NCBI GenBank assembly: GCA_006226375.1
Contig: SBHC01000036.1
Location: forward strand, 1 to 64,000
Reading direction: 5' to 3'
DNA length: 64,000 bases
From: Deltaproteobacteria bacterium
Lineage (GTDB): Bacteria; Myxococcota_C; UBA6777
In this document: piece after piece, positions 1-9,420 of the stretch
Layout of the letters: each line of letters begins with the position of its first letter
Numbering within the stretch: position 1 is the stretch's first letter
Program-made: the position numbers and the translations under genes
The notes under the pieces: generated by a model
Seen by the model: only the letters and a program-made list of their open reading frames with translations
Told to the model about the DNA's origin: nothing
Databases searched by the model: none

Positions 1-584
1 ACATATAAATTTAGCATAATTACGATCCCTAGGCCTGTTCTGGGTGTCTTCTGTCGTATGAGTGGTAAGTAATTGAAACTTCTTTGTATTCTAAAAAGTA
101 TTTGATTTTTCCAATGTTTTCTGACAGTTAATACGTTTTTAACCTAAATTATTAAGAAATTGAGTGCTTTTGAGGGGTATTTTAAGAGGAAAACAGAGGT
201 TGTTGGATCGATCGAGTTGGATCGTCAGAATTGGAGTTTTCCACAGGGGGGGTGTGGAAAACTTTTCATGATCTGTGAACAACTTTTTGGAGGGGTCTGA
301 GGTGAAAAAGAGGGGGGTATCGCGAAAAGGACTTGGATCTTCTTGGGGTAGAGCATTCGGACTTTGGATGACACCTTTCGGAGGTGAATTTTTCTTACAA
401 GAAAGAGCCCGGATTTTTGACCTCCATTAAAGAGATGAGAGGGGAGGGTGATTCGGCTCTTGAACCGAGAGGGGGCATCTTGTACGATGAGGTGGAGTCG
501 CGGGCTTCAAATCCGTTTGAAGAACAAGGACTCTACTACGAATCGAGGGATCTTAATACCAGGATAGAAAGTAGGAGAAAGGCT
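1..584. other. AT-rich leader with DnaA-box-like repeats (possible origin-like region)
   Basis: No convincing gene lies before the acyl-CoA dehydrogenase. Positions about 60-200 are strongly AT-rich. They are followed by a perfect 10-bp inverted repeat, GTTTTCCACA (236-245) and TGTGGAAAAC (253-262), separated by seven G. A third related word, TGTGAACAA, lies at 274-282. TTTTCCACA differs from the DnaA consensus TTATCCACA at one base, so the cluster could be DnaA boxes beside an unwinding element. No dnaA, dnaN, gidA or rpmH is visible. A regulatory inverted repeat, or the upstream part of an origin whose dnaA lies outside the window, are both possible. Confidence 0.35.
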
Positions 585-1745
585 GTGGAGTTTACACAGG
601 AACACGCGCTATTTCGTCAAACGTTGCGTAAGTTTATCCAAACGGAAATTAATCCTTATGTGGAAGAGTGGGAAGCTGCTGAGCAGTTTCCAGCTCATGA
701 ATTGTTCCGCAAGATGGGAGAGCAAGGCTTTTTGGGGATGTCATACCCTGAAGAGTATGGAGGTCAGGGACTCGATTATTCTTACCATGTTGTTTTGGCC
801 GAAGAGTTGGGTCGTCACTGTGATTGTGCAGGGATTCCAATGGCCATCGCTGTTCAGACCGACATGGCAACTCCTGCTTTGGCCGCGTTTGGTAGTGAAG
901 AACTCAAGCAGAAGTACCTTGCTCCGGCTATCCGTGGAGAGGCTGTTGCTGCCATCGCTGTCACCGAACCCAACGCTGGTTCAGATGTCGCTTCGATCCA
1001 AACCACCGCAGAGCTTGATGGCGACCACTATGTCATCAACGGAAGCAAGCTCTACATCACCAACGGTTGTCAGGCCGACTGGCTGTGTTTGTTGGCTCGG
1101 ACCTCACAAGAACCTGGGTTTCGAGGGATGTCTTTGATTGTGGTTCCCACCGATACTCCTGGGTTTAAGGTGAGCCGCAAGCTAAAGAAGCTGGGCAACC
1201 ACTCCAGCGATACGGCTGAATTGTTCTTCGAAAACATGCGCGTTCCTGTGAGCAATCGGATCGGTGAAGAAGGAATGGGCTTCATTCTTCAAATGCAGCA
1301 ATTCCAAAAGGAGCGTTTGATTGGGGCAGTGATGTCGACCACCGGCGCTGAGAAGATTGTTCGGATGACCATTAACTACTGTCGAGAGCGCGAGACGTTT
1401 GGGATGCCGCTCATCGACAACCAGTGGATCCACTTTAAGCTGTCCGAATTGATTACAGAGATTGAGATCCTCAAGCAGTTTAATTACCACTGCGCGCGAG
1501 GTATGATTGCCGGGGATGATATGACCCGCGAAGTGTCGATGGCGAAGCTTAAGTCTGGTCGTCTGGCTCGTGATGTGGCTGATACTTGTATCCAGTTCCA
1601 CGGCGGTATGGGTTACATGGAGGAGTATCCAATGGCTCGTTACTTCCGAGACGCTCGGTTGATCTCCATCGGCGGCGGAGCGGACGAAGTCATGTTGGGT
1701 ATCATCGCGAAATACGAAGATATCCTCCCCCGCCGCAAGAAGTAA
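585..1745 (+). CDS. acyl-CoA dehydrogenase
   Basis: A flavoenzyme that introduces an alpha-beta double bond into acyl-CoA in fatty-acid or branched-chain catabolism, passing electrons to ETF. The open frame extends up to GTG 384, but GTG 585 has AGGAG seven bases upstream and gives 386 residues, the usual family length, starting VEFTQEH. The 384 start has its GGAG directly against the codon. The FAD/substrate signature VTEPNAGSDVAS is in the middle of the protein. The C-terminal block FHGGMGYMEEYPMARYFRDA holds the Glu of EYP, the usual catalytic base position. Substrate chain length cannot be read from the sequence. A small membrane-protein gene follows after 13 bases. Confidence 0.93.
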   Translation: MEFTQEHALFRQTLRKFIQTEINPYVEEWEAAEQFPAHELFRKMGEQGFLGMSYPEEYGGQGLDYSYHVVLAEELGRHCDCAGIPMAIAVQTDMATPALAAFGSEELKQKYLAPAIRGEAVAAIAVTEPNAGSDVASIQTTAELDGDHYVINGSKLYITNGCQADWLCLLARTSQEPGFRGMSLIVVPTDTPGFKVSRKLKKLGNHSSDTAELFFENMRVPVSNRIGEEGMGFILQMQQFQKERLIGAVMSTTGAEKIVRMTINYCRERETFGMPLIDNQWIHFKLSELITEIEILKQFNYHCARGMIAGDDMTREVSMAKLKSGRLARDVADTCIQFHGGMGYMEEYPMARYFRDARLISIGGGADEVMLGIIAKYEDILPRRKK

Positions 1746-1758
1746 ATCGGGAGCGAGT

Positions 1759-2064
1759 ATGGAGCCCAAAAAGGTAGGATGGGGTTGGCGTGCGTTGCAC
1801 TGGGCCATCATCCTGAATTTGCTGTTTGAAGTGCTTTATGCCGGCTATATGGTATTTTTTGTCATTGTTCCCAAGGGGATCTCAGGACCTCTTGGTTCGG
1901 CTGCGCTCCAAATCAAACCTCATATCATGTACACACGTCGCTTGTACGCGATTGAATTCTGGATCGCGTTTGCAGGTCTTGCGTTGTACCTTGCTCTTAC
2001 AGAGATGATCCCTCGGTTCTGGTCCTTCTCTGTCTCCTCGTCCTCCCAAGAGTCCTCGAAGTAG
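1759..2064 (+). CDS. small two-helix membrane protein, unknown
   Basis: A 101-residue protein with two hydrophobic stretches, about residues 13-38 and 67-83, consistent with an integral membrane protein with a short Ser-rich tail. I recognise no family. It starts 13 bases after the acyl-CoA dehydrogenase stop on the same strand, so the two are probably co-transcribed. A role as a membrane partner for beta-oxidation is only a guess. Confidence 0.6.
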   Translation: MEPKKVGWGWRALHWAIILNLLFEVLYAGYMVFFVIVPKGISGPLGSAALQIKPHIMYTRRLYAIEFWIAFAGLALYLALTEMIPRFWSFSVSSSSQESSK

Positions 2065-2090
2065 TCCCCCCCAAAGCAAATCTCCAAGAC

Positions 2091-2990
2091 TTACTCTGAT
2101 GAAGAATCCTGGTTTCGCTGGCCTGTGGCTTGAGCCTGAGCCAGGATCTTTTGCGCCGAGCGGATCATGGGCATGTCCACCATTTTGCCTTCGTAGGCGA
2201 ACGCACCTGTGCCTGCAGCCTGGTTTGCATCGTGAGCTGCGATCAGCTTGGTGGCGTGCTCGATCTCAGCTTCTGTTGGGGAGAAGGCGTCGTTAAGGAT
2301 GGGGACCTGGCGAGGATGGATCGCAATCTTACCAGAGTAGCCCATTTGTCGAGCAACAGTGGCCTCTTTTTGTAGGCCTTCTGGATCGTTGAAGTCGGCA
2401 AAAATGGTGTCGATGGCATCGATACGATAGGCCGCGGCTGCTGTGACAACGGCGCTTCGAGCGTAAAACACTTCCCAACCTTCTGGAGTGCGGATCGCGC
2501 CCATATCACCGGCAAGATCCTCGGAACCAAACATCATCGCGGAGAGACGGTCTGTGGCCGCGACAATCTGGGGCAAACACAAGACACCTTTGGCGGTTTC
2601 AATGATACCCACCAACTCAATGGAGGAAGGCTCCCAGCCGCGCTCTTTCTCGGCCTGGGTCAACCAATCACAGATCTGCTGAAGATCTTGTGCGGACTCC
2701 ACCTTTGGGATGACGTAAGCGTTGGGGCGAGCTTCAATGGTCTCTGCGAGATCGTCTTGCCACCAGGACGTGGAGGTTGGGTTGATTCGGATCCACTTCT
2801 CTCGTGAACCAAAATCGAGGGTTTTCCCAGCCTCAAGCACCGTTTGACGGGCTTCTTCCTTGCGATCCAGAGCCACACCGTCTTCCAGATCCATGACAAC
2901 GCAATCCACGGCAAGTTGTGTCGCTGCCTTGGTGATTTTTTTGAGGCTGTCGCCCGGCATAAAGAGCACTGAACGTCGTACGCGTGTCAT
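2091..2990 (-). CDS. HpcH/HpaI aldolase / CitE-like lyase
   Basis: A cytosolic lyase of the citrate lyase beta-subunit / malyl-CoA lyase superfamily, which cleaves or forms C-C bonds on 3-hydroxyacyl-CoA-type substrates using Mg2+. Family marks read from the protein are SVLFMPGD at the start, MDLEDGV near residue 35, IRINPTST, PKVESAQDL, the IIETAKGV segment with the metal-binding Glu, FGSEDLAGDMG, and GKIAIHPRQV near the end. The frame is open to 3026, but ATG 2990 is preceded by AGGAGG at good spacing, giving 299 residues. It converges on the acyl-CoA dehydrogenase unit. Malyl-CoA lyase, citramalyl-CoA lyase and malyl-CoA thioesterase are indistinguishable by eye. Confidence 0.85.
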   Translation of the reverse strand: MTRVRRSVLFMPGDSLKKITKAATQLAVDCVVMDLEDGVALDRKEEARQTVLEAGKTLDFGSREKWIRINPTSTSWWQDDLAETIEARPNAYVIPKVESAQDLQQICDWLTQAEKERGWEPSSIELVGIIETAKGVLCLPQIVAATDRLSAMMFGSEDLAGDMGAIRTPEGWEVFYARSAVVTAAAAYRIDAIDTIFADFNDPEGLQKEATVARQMGYSGKIAIHPRQVPILNDAFSPTEAEIEHATKLIAAHDANQAAGTGAFAYEGKMVDMPMIRSAQKILAQAQATGQRNQDSSSE

Positions 2991-3101
2991 CTCGTCTCCT
3001 CCTGAGGGTAGCTTTCGGGAAGGCAAATCTGCAGTGTTGAGCGGGTAGGGTACAGATGAATGTACCGGATATGATGGGAAGCTATATGCAGGAAGAAGAG
3101 G

Positions 3102-6005
3102 CTATTGGCAAGAGGTGAAGTAGGTAATTTCAATCTTCTTACCAGGATAGAGCTGGGTTCCTGTAAGAATCACCTGGTTCGTGCTTGGATCGTAACGCCA
3201 TTGGTTGTTAGGCTGGTCTGCCTCCAACTCGGTTCCATCCACTCTCACACGTATGCTTTGTGCGTTGGGGAGTTTGCGCAGCGGAAAGCGTTTGCGTTGC
3301 TGGAGAATCAATTGCTCCAGTTGTGCAAACCAAAGCTGCCAGTTGGAAGTGCTGGGTTGGCAAAGATCCATGGCCACGCCGCCGGTTTCGACGACAGCAT
3401 CAAGATACCGAAGCGCTTGTTTCATGTCTTTGCAGCTGCTCCGAGGTATCGCTGCAAAAATAGAGAAGTTTCGCGATGTTTCGCTCTGCGGATCTTTGGG
3501 CAAGTACGATGTCACCGTATAGGGAGAGAAGTCGAGATACTCGGACAGAACCAACGCTATCGTTGTGCTGTTTGTGTCAGGCAAAAGAAGCTGTTTTCTC
3601 TTGTCAGAGAGCCTCTTGATTCCCAGATGCGAAGTCTGGGTCGAACGTTGGAGCCAGAGGAGCAACTCTTGTTCACCGTTGATGGCGTTGGACGTTATTG
3701 GAGTTGTTCCTTCGTCGATGTTGTGGATCGTGAAATCGAGCTGCTGCTGGTGCATCTTTCGGTAAAGACCAAGCAATCCATTGGTGATGGATGTGTTTCC
3801 TTCGCTTTTAAGATCCATGAACAGGAGCAGATTCACAGAGGACGTCGACGGTTGGTAGTAGGTGTCTGTACGTGAGATCCCCATCTTCCCTTTCAGTTGG
3901 GCGACCAGCTTGGTGCTGATGTGCTTCTGTCGGACTTCGACTTCCAAAACGCCCAACGCTTTGGTCACCAAGTTGCTGGGTGGACGGATCCACTGGATCG
4001 AGCCCAACTCTACTGTGCTGCGGGGCGGAAGTGTAAAGGGGAAGCCCTTGTGCTTGAACACAAAGTCGTCTTTCTGAATGGATTGGATGGAGATACTTTG
4101 AACCGTAACTGGAGTGTCTCCAGGGTTCATCAACGTCACAACTTCTTCGGGGGCCTGGCACCACTCGCTGTGACCCAGGTTTAAGTGGGTCTTGAGCACA
4201 GGAGTTTGTGGAGTCGCAACGGCACCGTTGACAGGCACATGGTAGGGAAGGCCTTCTAGCGCAGGTAGCCCTTGCAGCACAAGGGTGCTGGAGGATGTGT
4301 TGAGCTGGAGCAGCGCGTTGTACTCCAACTCGATGTAATGAACAGAGCTTTGCGCGCTGTTGCGAGCCCAGCGCACCTCGGTTGTCTTGAACAAGCTGTT
4401 GTTGTTGGTGAAGGACGTTTGGAGGGCGTCAAGAGTGGTGGGTCCTTTGAACTGGATGCCCAACCAGGCCGACTGACGACTTCCTGGAGCGATGGTTCCG
4501 AAGTGCACAGAACGCGGTGATACCTCCAGGTTTTTGGCTTCAATGTACCGCTCAATGGCGATGTTAATGGATTGTTCTTTGTCGGTCCCGTCTTTGCGAC
4601 GCTCTGTGTAGGGAACTTCCAAGGTTCCTTGCAACGGACCGTAACCGTACGTTTCCAAATCCCAAGTCAAGGTACGTTGCTCGTAGGGTTTGACGGAGAC
4701 GGCTGCGCTGGAAGGCGGCGCGATGCAAGTTGGGATGGAAAAGTCGCCCCAACGATCGGCACATTTGGTGTTTTGGGGAGGATTGCTTCCTTGTGGAGGC
4801 TTCTTGTTGGAACGAGGAGTTCCAATGGCGACGGGCTGGCCACATCGGTTGTACACATCCACTGACACAGACAGTTGGCGCGAAGACCCGTTTGATTTCG
4901 TCGACTTGTTCGAGAACGCAAGACAGTCTGAGTCGTACGCTTTGATGGTCCCAAGGATGGAGATCTCCAGCTCTGGGTTTTCCGCGTCGTTGGTACGAAT
5001 TCTCAGGGTGGCTCGATGTTCTGTGGCGAATTCGGCGTGGAACGACAAACGGACCACCAGCGATTCACCAATTTTCATCTTGTGGGGAAGGGTTGGCAGG
5101 ATCTTTTCATCCAGGGAGAAGATCTCTGTGCCACCTCGCAGCTCAATGGATTCAATGAGAAGGGGGCCAACGCCCACGTTCTTGAGAACCTCCACCGAAC
5201 GAGAGGCTGTACTCTGTGGCTTAATGTTGGAAAACGAGATGTTGGATGTCAGCAGCTTGGTTTTTCCGTCGCCTTCTGGAACACAGTGGTACTCATGACA
5301 GAGGGTTGCGCTTGGGCACTCGCTGTGCGTTTTGCAGGCTTTGGTGGGTCGAATCTGGATCGGAAGATCCAACACCCGGTTTTCGCCCGGTTTGATGCAG
5401 ACTGTCTCCCTTGTGTACGAGTCAAACAGGGGCGCTGTGACATACAGCTTGTGGCACCCTGCGGGCAAGTTGGCGAAGCGAAAGCTACCTCCATCACTGT
5501 AGGTCGTCGTTTCAAAACGCGTTTGGCTGATGTAGAGAGGGATGCCTTTGTTGTTGAGACGAGGAGGGGCTACCACCTGACCCGACAGCGATCCTGCCGG
5601 CAGCATGATGGTCTGGGAGGCCGCCATCTCGGTGATGTAGTCGCGAACGATCCAGACTTTGATTCGAGCCGCAAGGCCCTTGTGGTTGGTGAGAATCAGC
5701 TCTCGTTGTCCAGCAGGGATGTCTTGGAGGATAAACCGTCCGTCCGATCCTGTGGTCATTCGAGTGTTGACTTGACCTACCACGTACACATCGACGTTGG
5801 TCGCGATTTGGCCTTCCGCTGAATAAACGTAGCCTTGGACGCCACCGTTTCCTTCTACAAACTTGTTGTTGCCTGCCGTACCACCGCAAGCTGTGAAGAA
5901 GAGCATCAACAGCATGCCACAACAACAAACCAATCCTTTGGATCGCAAACGAGAGAAGGTTTGTTTCCAAAGATTGAGACAATGTTGTGGGGCCTGGCTG
6001 AACAC
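3102..6005 (-). CDS. large multidomain surface lipoprotein
   Basis: A 967-residue protein starting at GTG 6005 with GGAG seven bases upstream. The N-terminal signal ends in the lipobox FTAC at about residue 40. Two carboxypeptidase-regulatory-like beta-sandwich repeats follow (about 50-110 and 140-205, each with a GRFxLxDIPAG-type motif). Next come a short Cys motif (CKTHSECPSATLC) and an ASPM/Hydin-like Ig domain around 255-355. Near residue 690 the segment VNLLLFMDLKSEGN and what follows resemble a divergent von Willebrand A fold. The C-terminus is a short beta domain ending in a Cys. The layout suits a surface structural or adhesion protein. No enzymatic motif was seen. Confidence 0.75.
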   Translation of the reverse strand: MFSQAPQHCLNLWKQTFSRLRSKGLVCCCGMLLMLFFTACGGTAGNNKFVEGNGGVQGYVYSAEGQIATNVDVYVVGQVNTRMTTGSDGRFILQDIPAGQRELILTNHKGLAARIKVWIVRDYITEMAASQTIMLPAGSLSGQVVAPPRLNNKGIPLYISQTRFETTTYSDGGSFRFANLPAGCHKLYVTAPLFDSYTRETVCIKPGENRVLDLPIQIRPTKACKTHSECPSATLCHEYHCVPEGDGKTKLLTSNISFSNIKPQSTASRSVEVLKNVGVGPLLIESIELRGGTEIFSLDEKILPTLPHKMKIGESLVVRLSFHAEFATEHRATLRIRTNDAENPELEISILGTIKAYDSDCLAFSNKSTKSNGSSRQLSVSVDVYNRCGQPVAIGTPRSNKKPPQGSNPPQNTKCADRWGDFSIPTCIAPPSSAAVSVKPYEQRTLTWDLETYGYGPLQGTLEVPYTERRKDGTDKEQSINIAIERYIEAKNLEVSPRSVHFGTIAPGSRQSAWLGIQFKGPTTLDALQTSFTNNNSLFKTTEVRWARNSAQSSVHYIELEYNALLQLNTSSSTLVLQGLPALEGLPYHVPVNGAVATPQTPVLKTHLNLGHSEWCQAPEEVVTLMNPGDTPVTVQSISIQSIQKDDFVFKHKGFPFTLPPRSTVELGSIQWIRPPSNLVTKALGVLEVEVRQKHISTKLVAQLKGKMGISRTDTYYQPSTSSVNLLLFMDLKSEGNTSITNGLLGLYRKMHQQQLDFTIHNIDEGTTPITSNAINGEQELLLWLQRSTQTSHLGIKRLSDKRKQLLLPDTNSTTIALVLSEYLDFSPYTVTSYLPKDPQSETSRNFSIFAAIPRSSCKDMKQALRYLDAVVETGGVAMDLCQPSTSNWQLWFAQLEQLILQQRKRFPLRKLPNAQSIRVRVDGTELEADQPNNQWRYDPSTNQVILTGTQLYPGKKIEITYFTSCQ

Positions 6006-6047
6006 AATGCTTCTCCGTATTTGATCAAGTTCTGTATAAGGAAGACC

Positions 6048-7748
6048 TCAGAAGTGGAAATAAATCCCACCTAAAATTTCGTAGGAACCTTGGTGGCGTG
6101 GTGGGCCGTCTTCTGTCGTGACGTACGTGTAATTGAGCCTTCCTTCGGTAAAGAAGCTCCAGCGGCGAGCCATCCGGAATTCCATACCCAGCAACACGCC
6201 GGGTTGGAACGAATAAAAGAAGTCGTTGATATCGGTGTGCAAGTCCGATTGACGATGGAGGTAAATGGCGCTCAAACGAGGTCCAAGATACAGCGTAAAC
6301 CAGCTATACCTCCATTGGTAAGTGGCAGCGATTCCAATGTTCATCTCGGTGACGGTTTGGGGTCGGTTGTCTTGCTCCGAAAGCGCGTGGCTGTTGCGGC
6401 TGAACGCAAACTCGAAGCGGATATCCAATGGAATCTTAAACGGCCGATGGAGCTTAAACTCCACCCCAAAAAGCGGAAGCGAACGGGACAGTCGTTCGGC
6501 TGAGCTGCCTCCCAAGAAGATCTGGTATCCCGCCTTGGCGCCGATTGCATACGAGAAAAACTGGCGTCGGAACAGGCGTCGGACGTCCATTCGCTCGCCT
6601 TTTTGGAAGTCAACGTGACCCTCAAACAAGACCTTGCGGCCATCATGAGAGACTAGCTTGACGTGCTGTCTTCCTTGCTTGACAGGAACGCCACGGGGAA
6701 ACTTGCCTTTGGCGATCCCGTTGACCTCAACACCCACACCGTAAAACTTTTGGTTGTAGGCGAAGAGGATAGGGCGGCCCAGGCGCTGCTTTTTCCCTGA
6801 CAAGACGATCGGATCGGCCCCTAAAATGTCGGACTCCGCGTAAGGACGTTGCGCACCTTTGGTGTGGTAGTACGTCATTTCCTTCGCGTAATCATGGGCT
6901 TCCGATACCGTAACCGCGCCGTCTTTGTTGAGGTCGTAGCGGTTGCGTAGCGCGCGAATAAAGAAGTGTGTGTAGATATCGTTTTTCAGCTTGGGGGATT
7001 CACGAGCGGTTTCGCCAAAGCTGCAGACGCCCAAGACAATGGTGGCCTTGGACTTGGACTCCATGGGAGTCACAAAGAAGGAGCCTTTGAGAGTTTTAAG
7101 CTCCTCTTTCATGGTTTGGGTCAGGCGACTTTTTCCCGCTCCCGAGTGACAGGTTGCAAGCAAAAGGACCTTGCGCTGGCTGGGAAGTGAAGCAAATTGA
7201 CGCTTTAACTCGCTGATGGGTAGCGATGTTTTCTGCACCTGCTTGGACAGGGTGTCGTGTGTGACAAGGAAGCGTCGCAGCTGGTGTTGGCTATCGCGGG
7301 CGAGGGTGCCGTGAGCAGATATGTAAACAAAGATGGTGTCGCGTGGATCACGGTTCCATTTCTTAATACGCTTCATCGCAGCCACGATGGCTTGGCGTGT
7401 GGTCTGCTCGGGTGTGGTCAGAAGCTCCAGGTGTGTGAAGCGGGTGTTGGGTCGGTGTTGGAGAGCGCGGGCCATGTCGGCCGCGTCTTTCATGGCAAAG
7501 CGGAGAGGGTGCCAGGAAGGGTCTTTGTACTTGTTAATCCCGATAAGCAGAGCAATCCGGCGAGGTTGATACGCATCTTTCTCTTGCGTAAGCGCAGCTT
7601 TAGCGACCTTGAACGGGCGGAAGCCCTTGGTTCCCGGTGATGCTTTGCGTGTGTGTCGGACTGCCGGCTGGCATTGACAGAGAACGGGAAAACAACAGAA
7701 CAGCAAAAGCCAGCGAGACAGTGAGAGACGTGGAGATGATAACTTCAC
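6048..7748 (-). CDS. secreted caspase-like (C14) peptidase fused to a beta-barrel-like domain
   Basis: 566 residues, GTG start. An N-terminal hydrophobic signal (about 10-27) is followed by a caspase p20-like fold: IALLIGINKY at about 65, the catalytic His in YISAHG (His146) and the catalytic Cys in LLATCHSG (Cys200). An EF-hand-like loop, DLNKDGAVTVSE, lies near 275. A PEGA-like beta segment follows. The last ~170 residues alternate aromatic strands, contain LYLGPRL, and end GGIYFHF with a terminal Phe, as in outer-membrane beta-barrels. The hydrophobic leader has Cys residues but no canonical lipobox. It lies just downstream of an ECF sigma / anti-sigma pair on the same strand. Cleavage specificity is unknown. 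Confidence 0.8.
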   Translation of the reverse strand: MKLSSPRLSLSRWLLLFCCFPVLCQCQPAVRHTRKASPGTKGFRPFKVAKAALTQEKDAYQPRRIALLIGINKYKDPSWHPLRFAMKDAADMARALQHRPNTRFTHLELLTTPEQTTRQAIVAAMKRIKKWNRDPRDTIFVYISAHGTLARDSQHQLRRFLVTHDTLSKQVQKTSLPISELKRQFASLPSQRKVLLLATCHSGAGKSRLTQTMKEELKTLKGSFFVTPMESKSKATIVLGVCSFGETARESPKLKNDIYTHFFIRALRNRYDLNKDGAVTVSEAHDYAKEMTYYHTKGAQRPYAESDILGADPIVLSGKKQRLGRPILFAYNQKFYGVGVEVNGIAKGKFPRGVPVKQGRQHVKLVSHDGRKVLFEGHVDFQKGERMDVRRLFRRQFFSYAIGAKAGYQIFLGGSSAERLSRSLPLFGVEFKLHRPFKIPLDIRFEFAFSRNSHALSEQDNRPQTVTEMNIGIAATYQWRYSWFTLYLGPRLSAIYLHRQSDLHTDINDFFYSFQPGVLLGMEFRMARRWSFFTEGRLNYTYVTTEDGPPRHQGSYEILGGIYFHF

Positions 7749-7871
7749 GAGCGGACTCTCTCAACTGTAGAAACAATTCATCCCAAACGAAGGGAAATTC
7801 TCCCCCAACATACAAAAAAGACCTTGCAATGACAAGTGTCTAGGTGGAAGAGGCTACAAACTCGTCGGTGG

Positions 7872-8741
7872 TTAGCGGGGAGAAAGGGAGCTACGAGTTA
7901 GCCGAGGCAAGACCGTAAACTGGATGCGATCCGAGCGAAGCATCAACTCTTTTTGCTCCTTGGTGAGGAGCTTCCAGCGATTGGGAAGAGTCAAAGGCTT
8001 CGGGCTTTGGAGCAACCAAAACATCTGGTGTCCGAGTACATCATTCTCCAAGAAGTAGGGAACGGCTTGCCCATGGTGACGCAATTTGTAATGACGTCCA
8101 CCTTTGTACAACTTATGTTCGCCGGGCTTGAAAGGAAAGAGCTGGTGCAAATTTCCTCGGGCGTCCTGACGGTACAAGTAGATGTAACCGCGCTCAATCA
8201 CCAGGAATCGGAAGTGAAAGACATCGCCCAATTCATGGAAGCTGTGCTGCTGAAAAGGCTGCGCCGCTGTGTATCGATTGGCCGCCTTCTTGCTCTGTAC
8301 AGAGACATGGAGGTAAGCGTTGGGACGGACTTGGGAGCCGTTCTTTTTACCGGTCCATGTGGCTGGCGGGATGGTGTCTGTGTCGTTACCCCAAGGCACC
8401 ACGAGGAACATCAAAGCGAGAGCAACAGGAGCCAACACGAAGATTCGCCAGCTCATCAACCATTGGCTCCACAAGGAAGGAGTGGGCTCTGTGGTGACGG
8501 CTGCTGCAGGTTCGGGTTGAACCTCAACGGCGTGCAAAATGGACTGAAGTATGGCATCCGCTTCATGGTCGTTCAGCTCGTGAGGCTCGCCAGGGGTCGA
8601 CAAGAAGTCTTCCCAGGCTTCTTCGTTTTCTTCCAGATCGTTCTGGAGCCAACGAATCTCATCGGAACTGAGAGTTTTGCTGTACACCTTATGGAGTTGG
8701 TGTTCGGCGAACTCACGGCCGAAAGGGTTTGGGGGGGTCAT
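7872..8741 (-). CDS. membrane anti-sigma-factor-like protein with DUF4384-type domain
   Basis: 289 residues. The cytoplasmic N-terminal part (1-95) is acidic and helical. One transmembrane helix lies at about 99-117, followed by an outer domain whose core YIYLYRQD...LHQLFPF resembles DUF4384. The gene starts 13 bases after the stop of the ECF sigma gene, the normal arrangement for a cognate anti-sigma factor. There are no cysteines, so this is not a zinc-binding ZAS-type anti-sigma. Control of the sigma factor is inferred from position and topology. The caspase-like gene lies about 120 bases downstream on the same strand and is a likely target or partner. Confidence 0.65.
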   Translation of the reverse strand: MTPPNPFGREFAEHQLHKVYSKTLSSDEIRWLQNDLEENEEAWEDFLSTPGEPHELNDHEADAILQSILHAVEVQPEPAAAVTTEPTPSLWSQWLMSWRIFVLAPVALALMFLVVPWGNDTDTIPPATWTGKKNGSQVRPNAYLHVSVQSKKAANRYTAAQPFQQHSFHELGDVFHFRFLVIERGYIYLYRQDARGNLHQLFPFKPGEHKLYKGGRHYKLRHHGQAVPYFLENDVLGHQMFWLLQSPKPLTLPNRWKLLTKEQKELMLRSDRIQFTVLPRLTRSSLSPR

Positions 8742-8754
8742 GGTGCTGTTCCTA

Positions 8755-9336
8755 CTATCTTTCTTCTACCTCTTCATCGACGAGACGGGCGATCAAACGC
8801 TTGCGAATCCGTCCACGGAATCGATCGAGGCGAGTGGTGACGGTGCTCTTCGGGATTTCCAACCTTTCGGCAATGTCCGATGTGCTCAGGCCATCCACGT
8901 AGAACGCTTGGGCACAATCTTTCATTCCACCGTCGGGGAGCTCATCGATGACCTCACGGACCGCAAGAATTTGTCGCTCTGTCTCCACATATTCCAGCTC
9001 ACTGGGTGGGGTAAACAGATCGCGCTCTTTGCTCCAGGCCCTGTGTTTTTTGTCAAAACCGTCTTCTCGGCTCATGTAGCTGAGACAACGGTTTCGGGTA
9101 ATCGTAAGCAACCACGACAAAAACTTTTGGTTTTCCCGTAGTTTTTCCAGATTGCGAAAGGCTCGGATGAAAGACTCTTGCAGGATGTCCTTCGCTGTAT
9201 CAGCATCTATGTTCCCGAAAGTCATGCAAAACCGGTACACAATGTTGTAGTACTTTTGGTACAGCTTCACGAAGGATTGGCTGTCACCCTGTTTTGCTCG
9301 ACTCAACAAGAGCTTTTCATCTACGCTCTTCACCAT
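8755..9336 (-). CDS. ECF-type RNA polymerase sigma factor
   Basis: 193 residues with sigma region 2 (DTAKDILQESFIRAFRNL and the following helix) and region 4 (ALNG-like ELPDGGMKDCAQAFYVDGLSTSDIAERLEIPKSTV, helix-turn-helix). Regions 1 and 3 are absent, as in extracytoplasmic-function sigma factors. It redirects RNA polymerase to a small set of promoters. The upstream region has, on the minus strand, a GGAACC-like word (complement of 9385-9390) that could be an ECF -35 element for autoregulation, with an imperfect inverted partner at 9398-9402; this is weak. The downstream anti-sigma-like gene supports the assignment. Confidence 0.9.
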   Translation of the reverse strand: MVKSVDEKLLLSRAKQGDSQSFVKLYQKYYNIVYRFCMTFGNIDADTAKDILQESFIRAFRNLEKLRENQKFLSWLLTITRNRCLSYMSREDGFDKKHRAWSKERDLFTPPSELEYVETERQILAVREVIDELPDGGMKDCAQAFYVDGLSTSDIAERLEIPKSTVTTRLDRFRGRIRKRLIARLVDEEVEER

Positions 9337-9420
9337 CTAACTGTCACGACTCTCACACGTAGGATTTGGTCTCAAAGATTCTTTGGTTCCTTTTGTAGGA
9401 ACAGAGACTTGGACCAAGGA

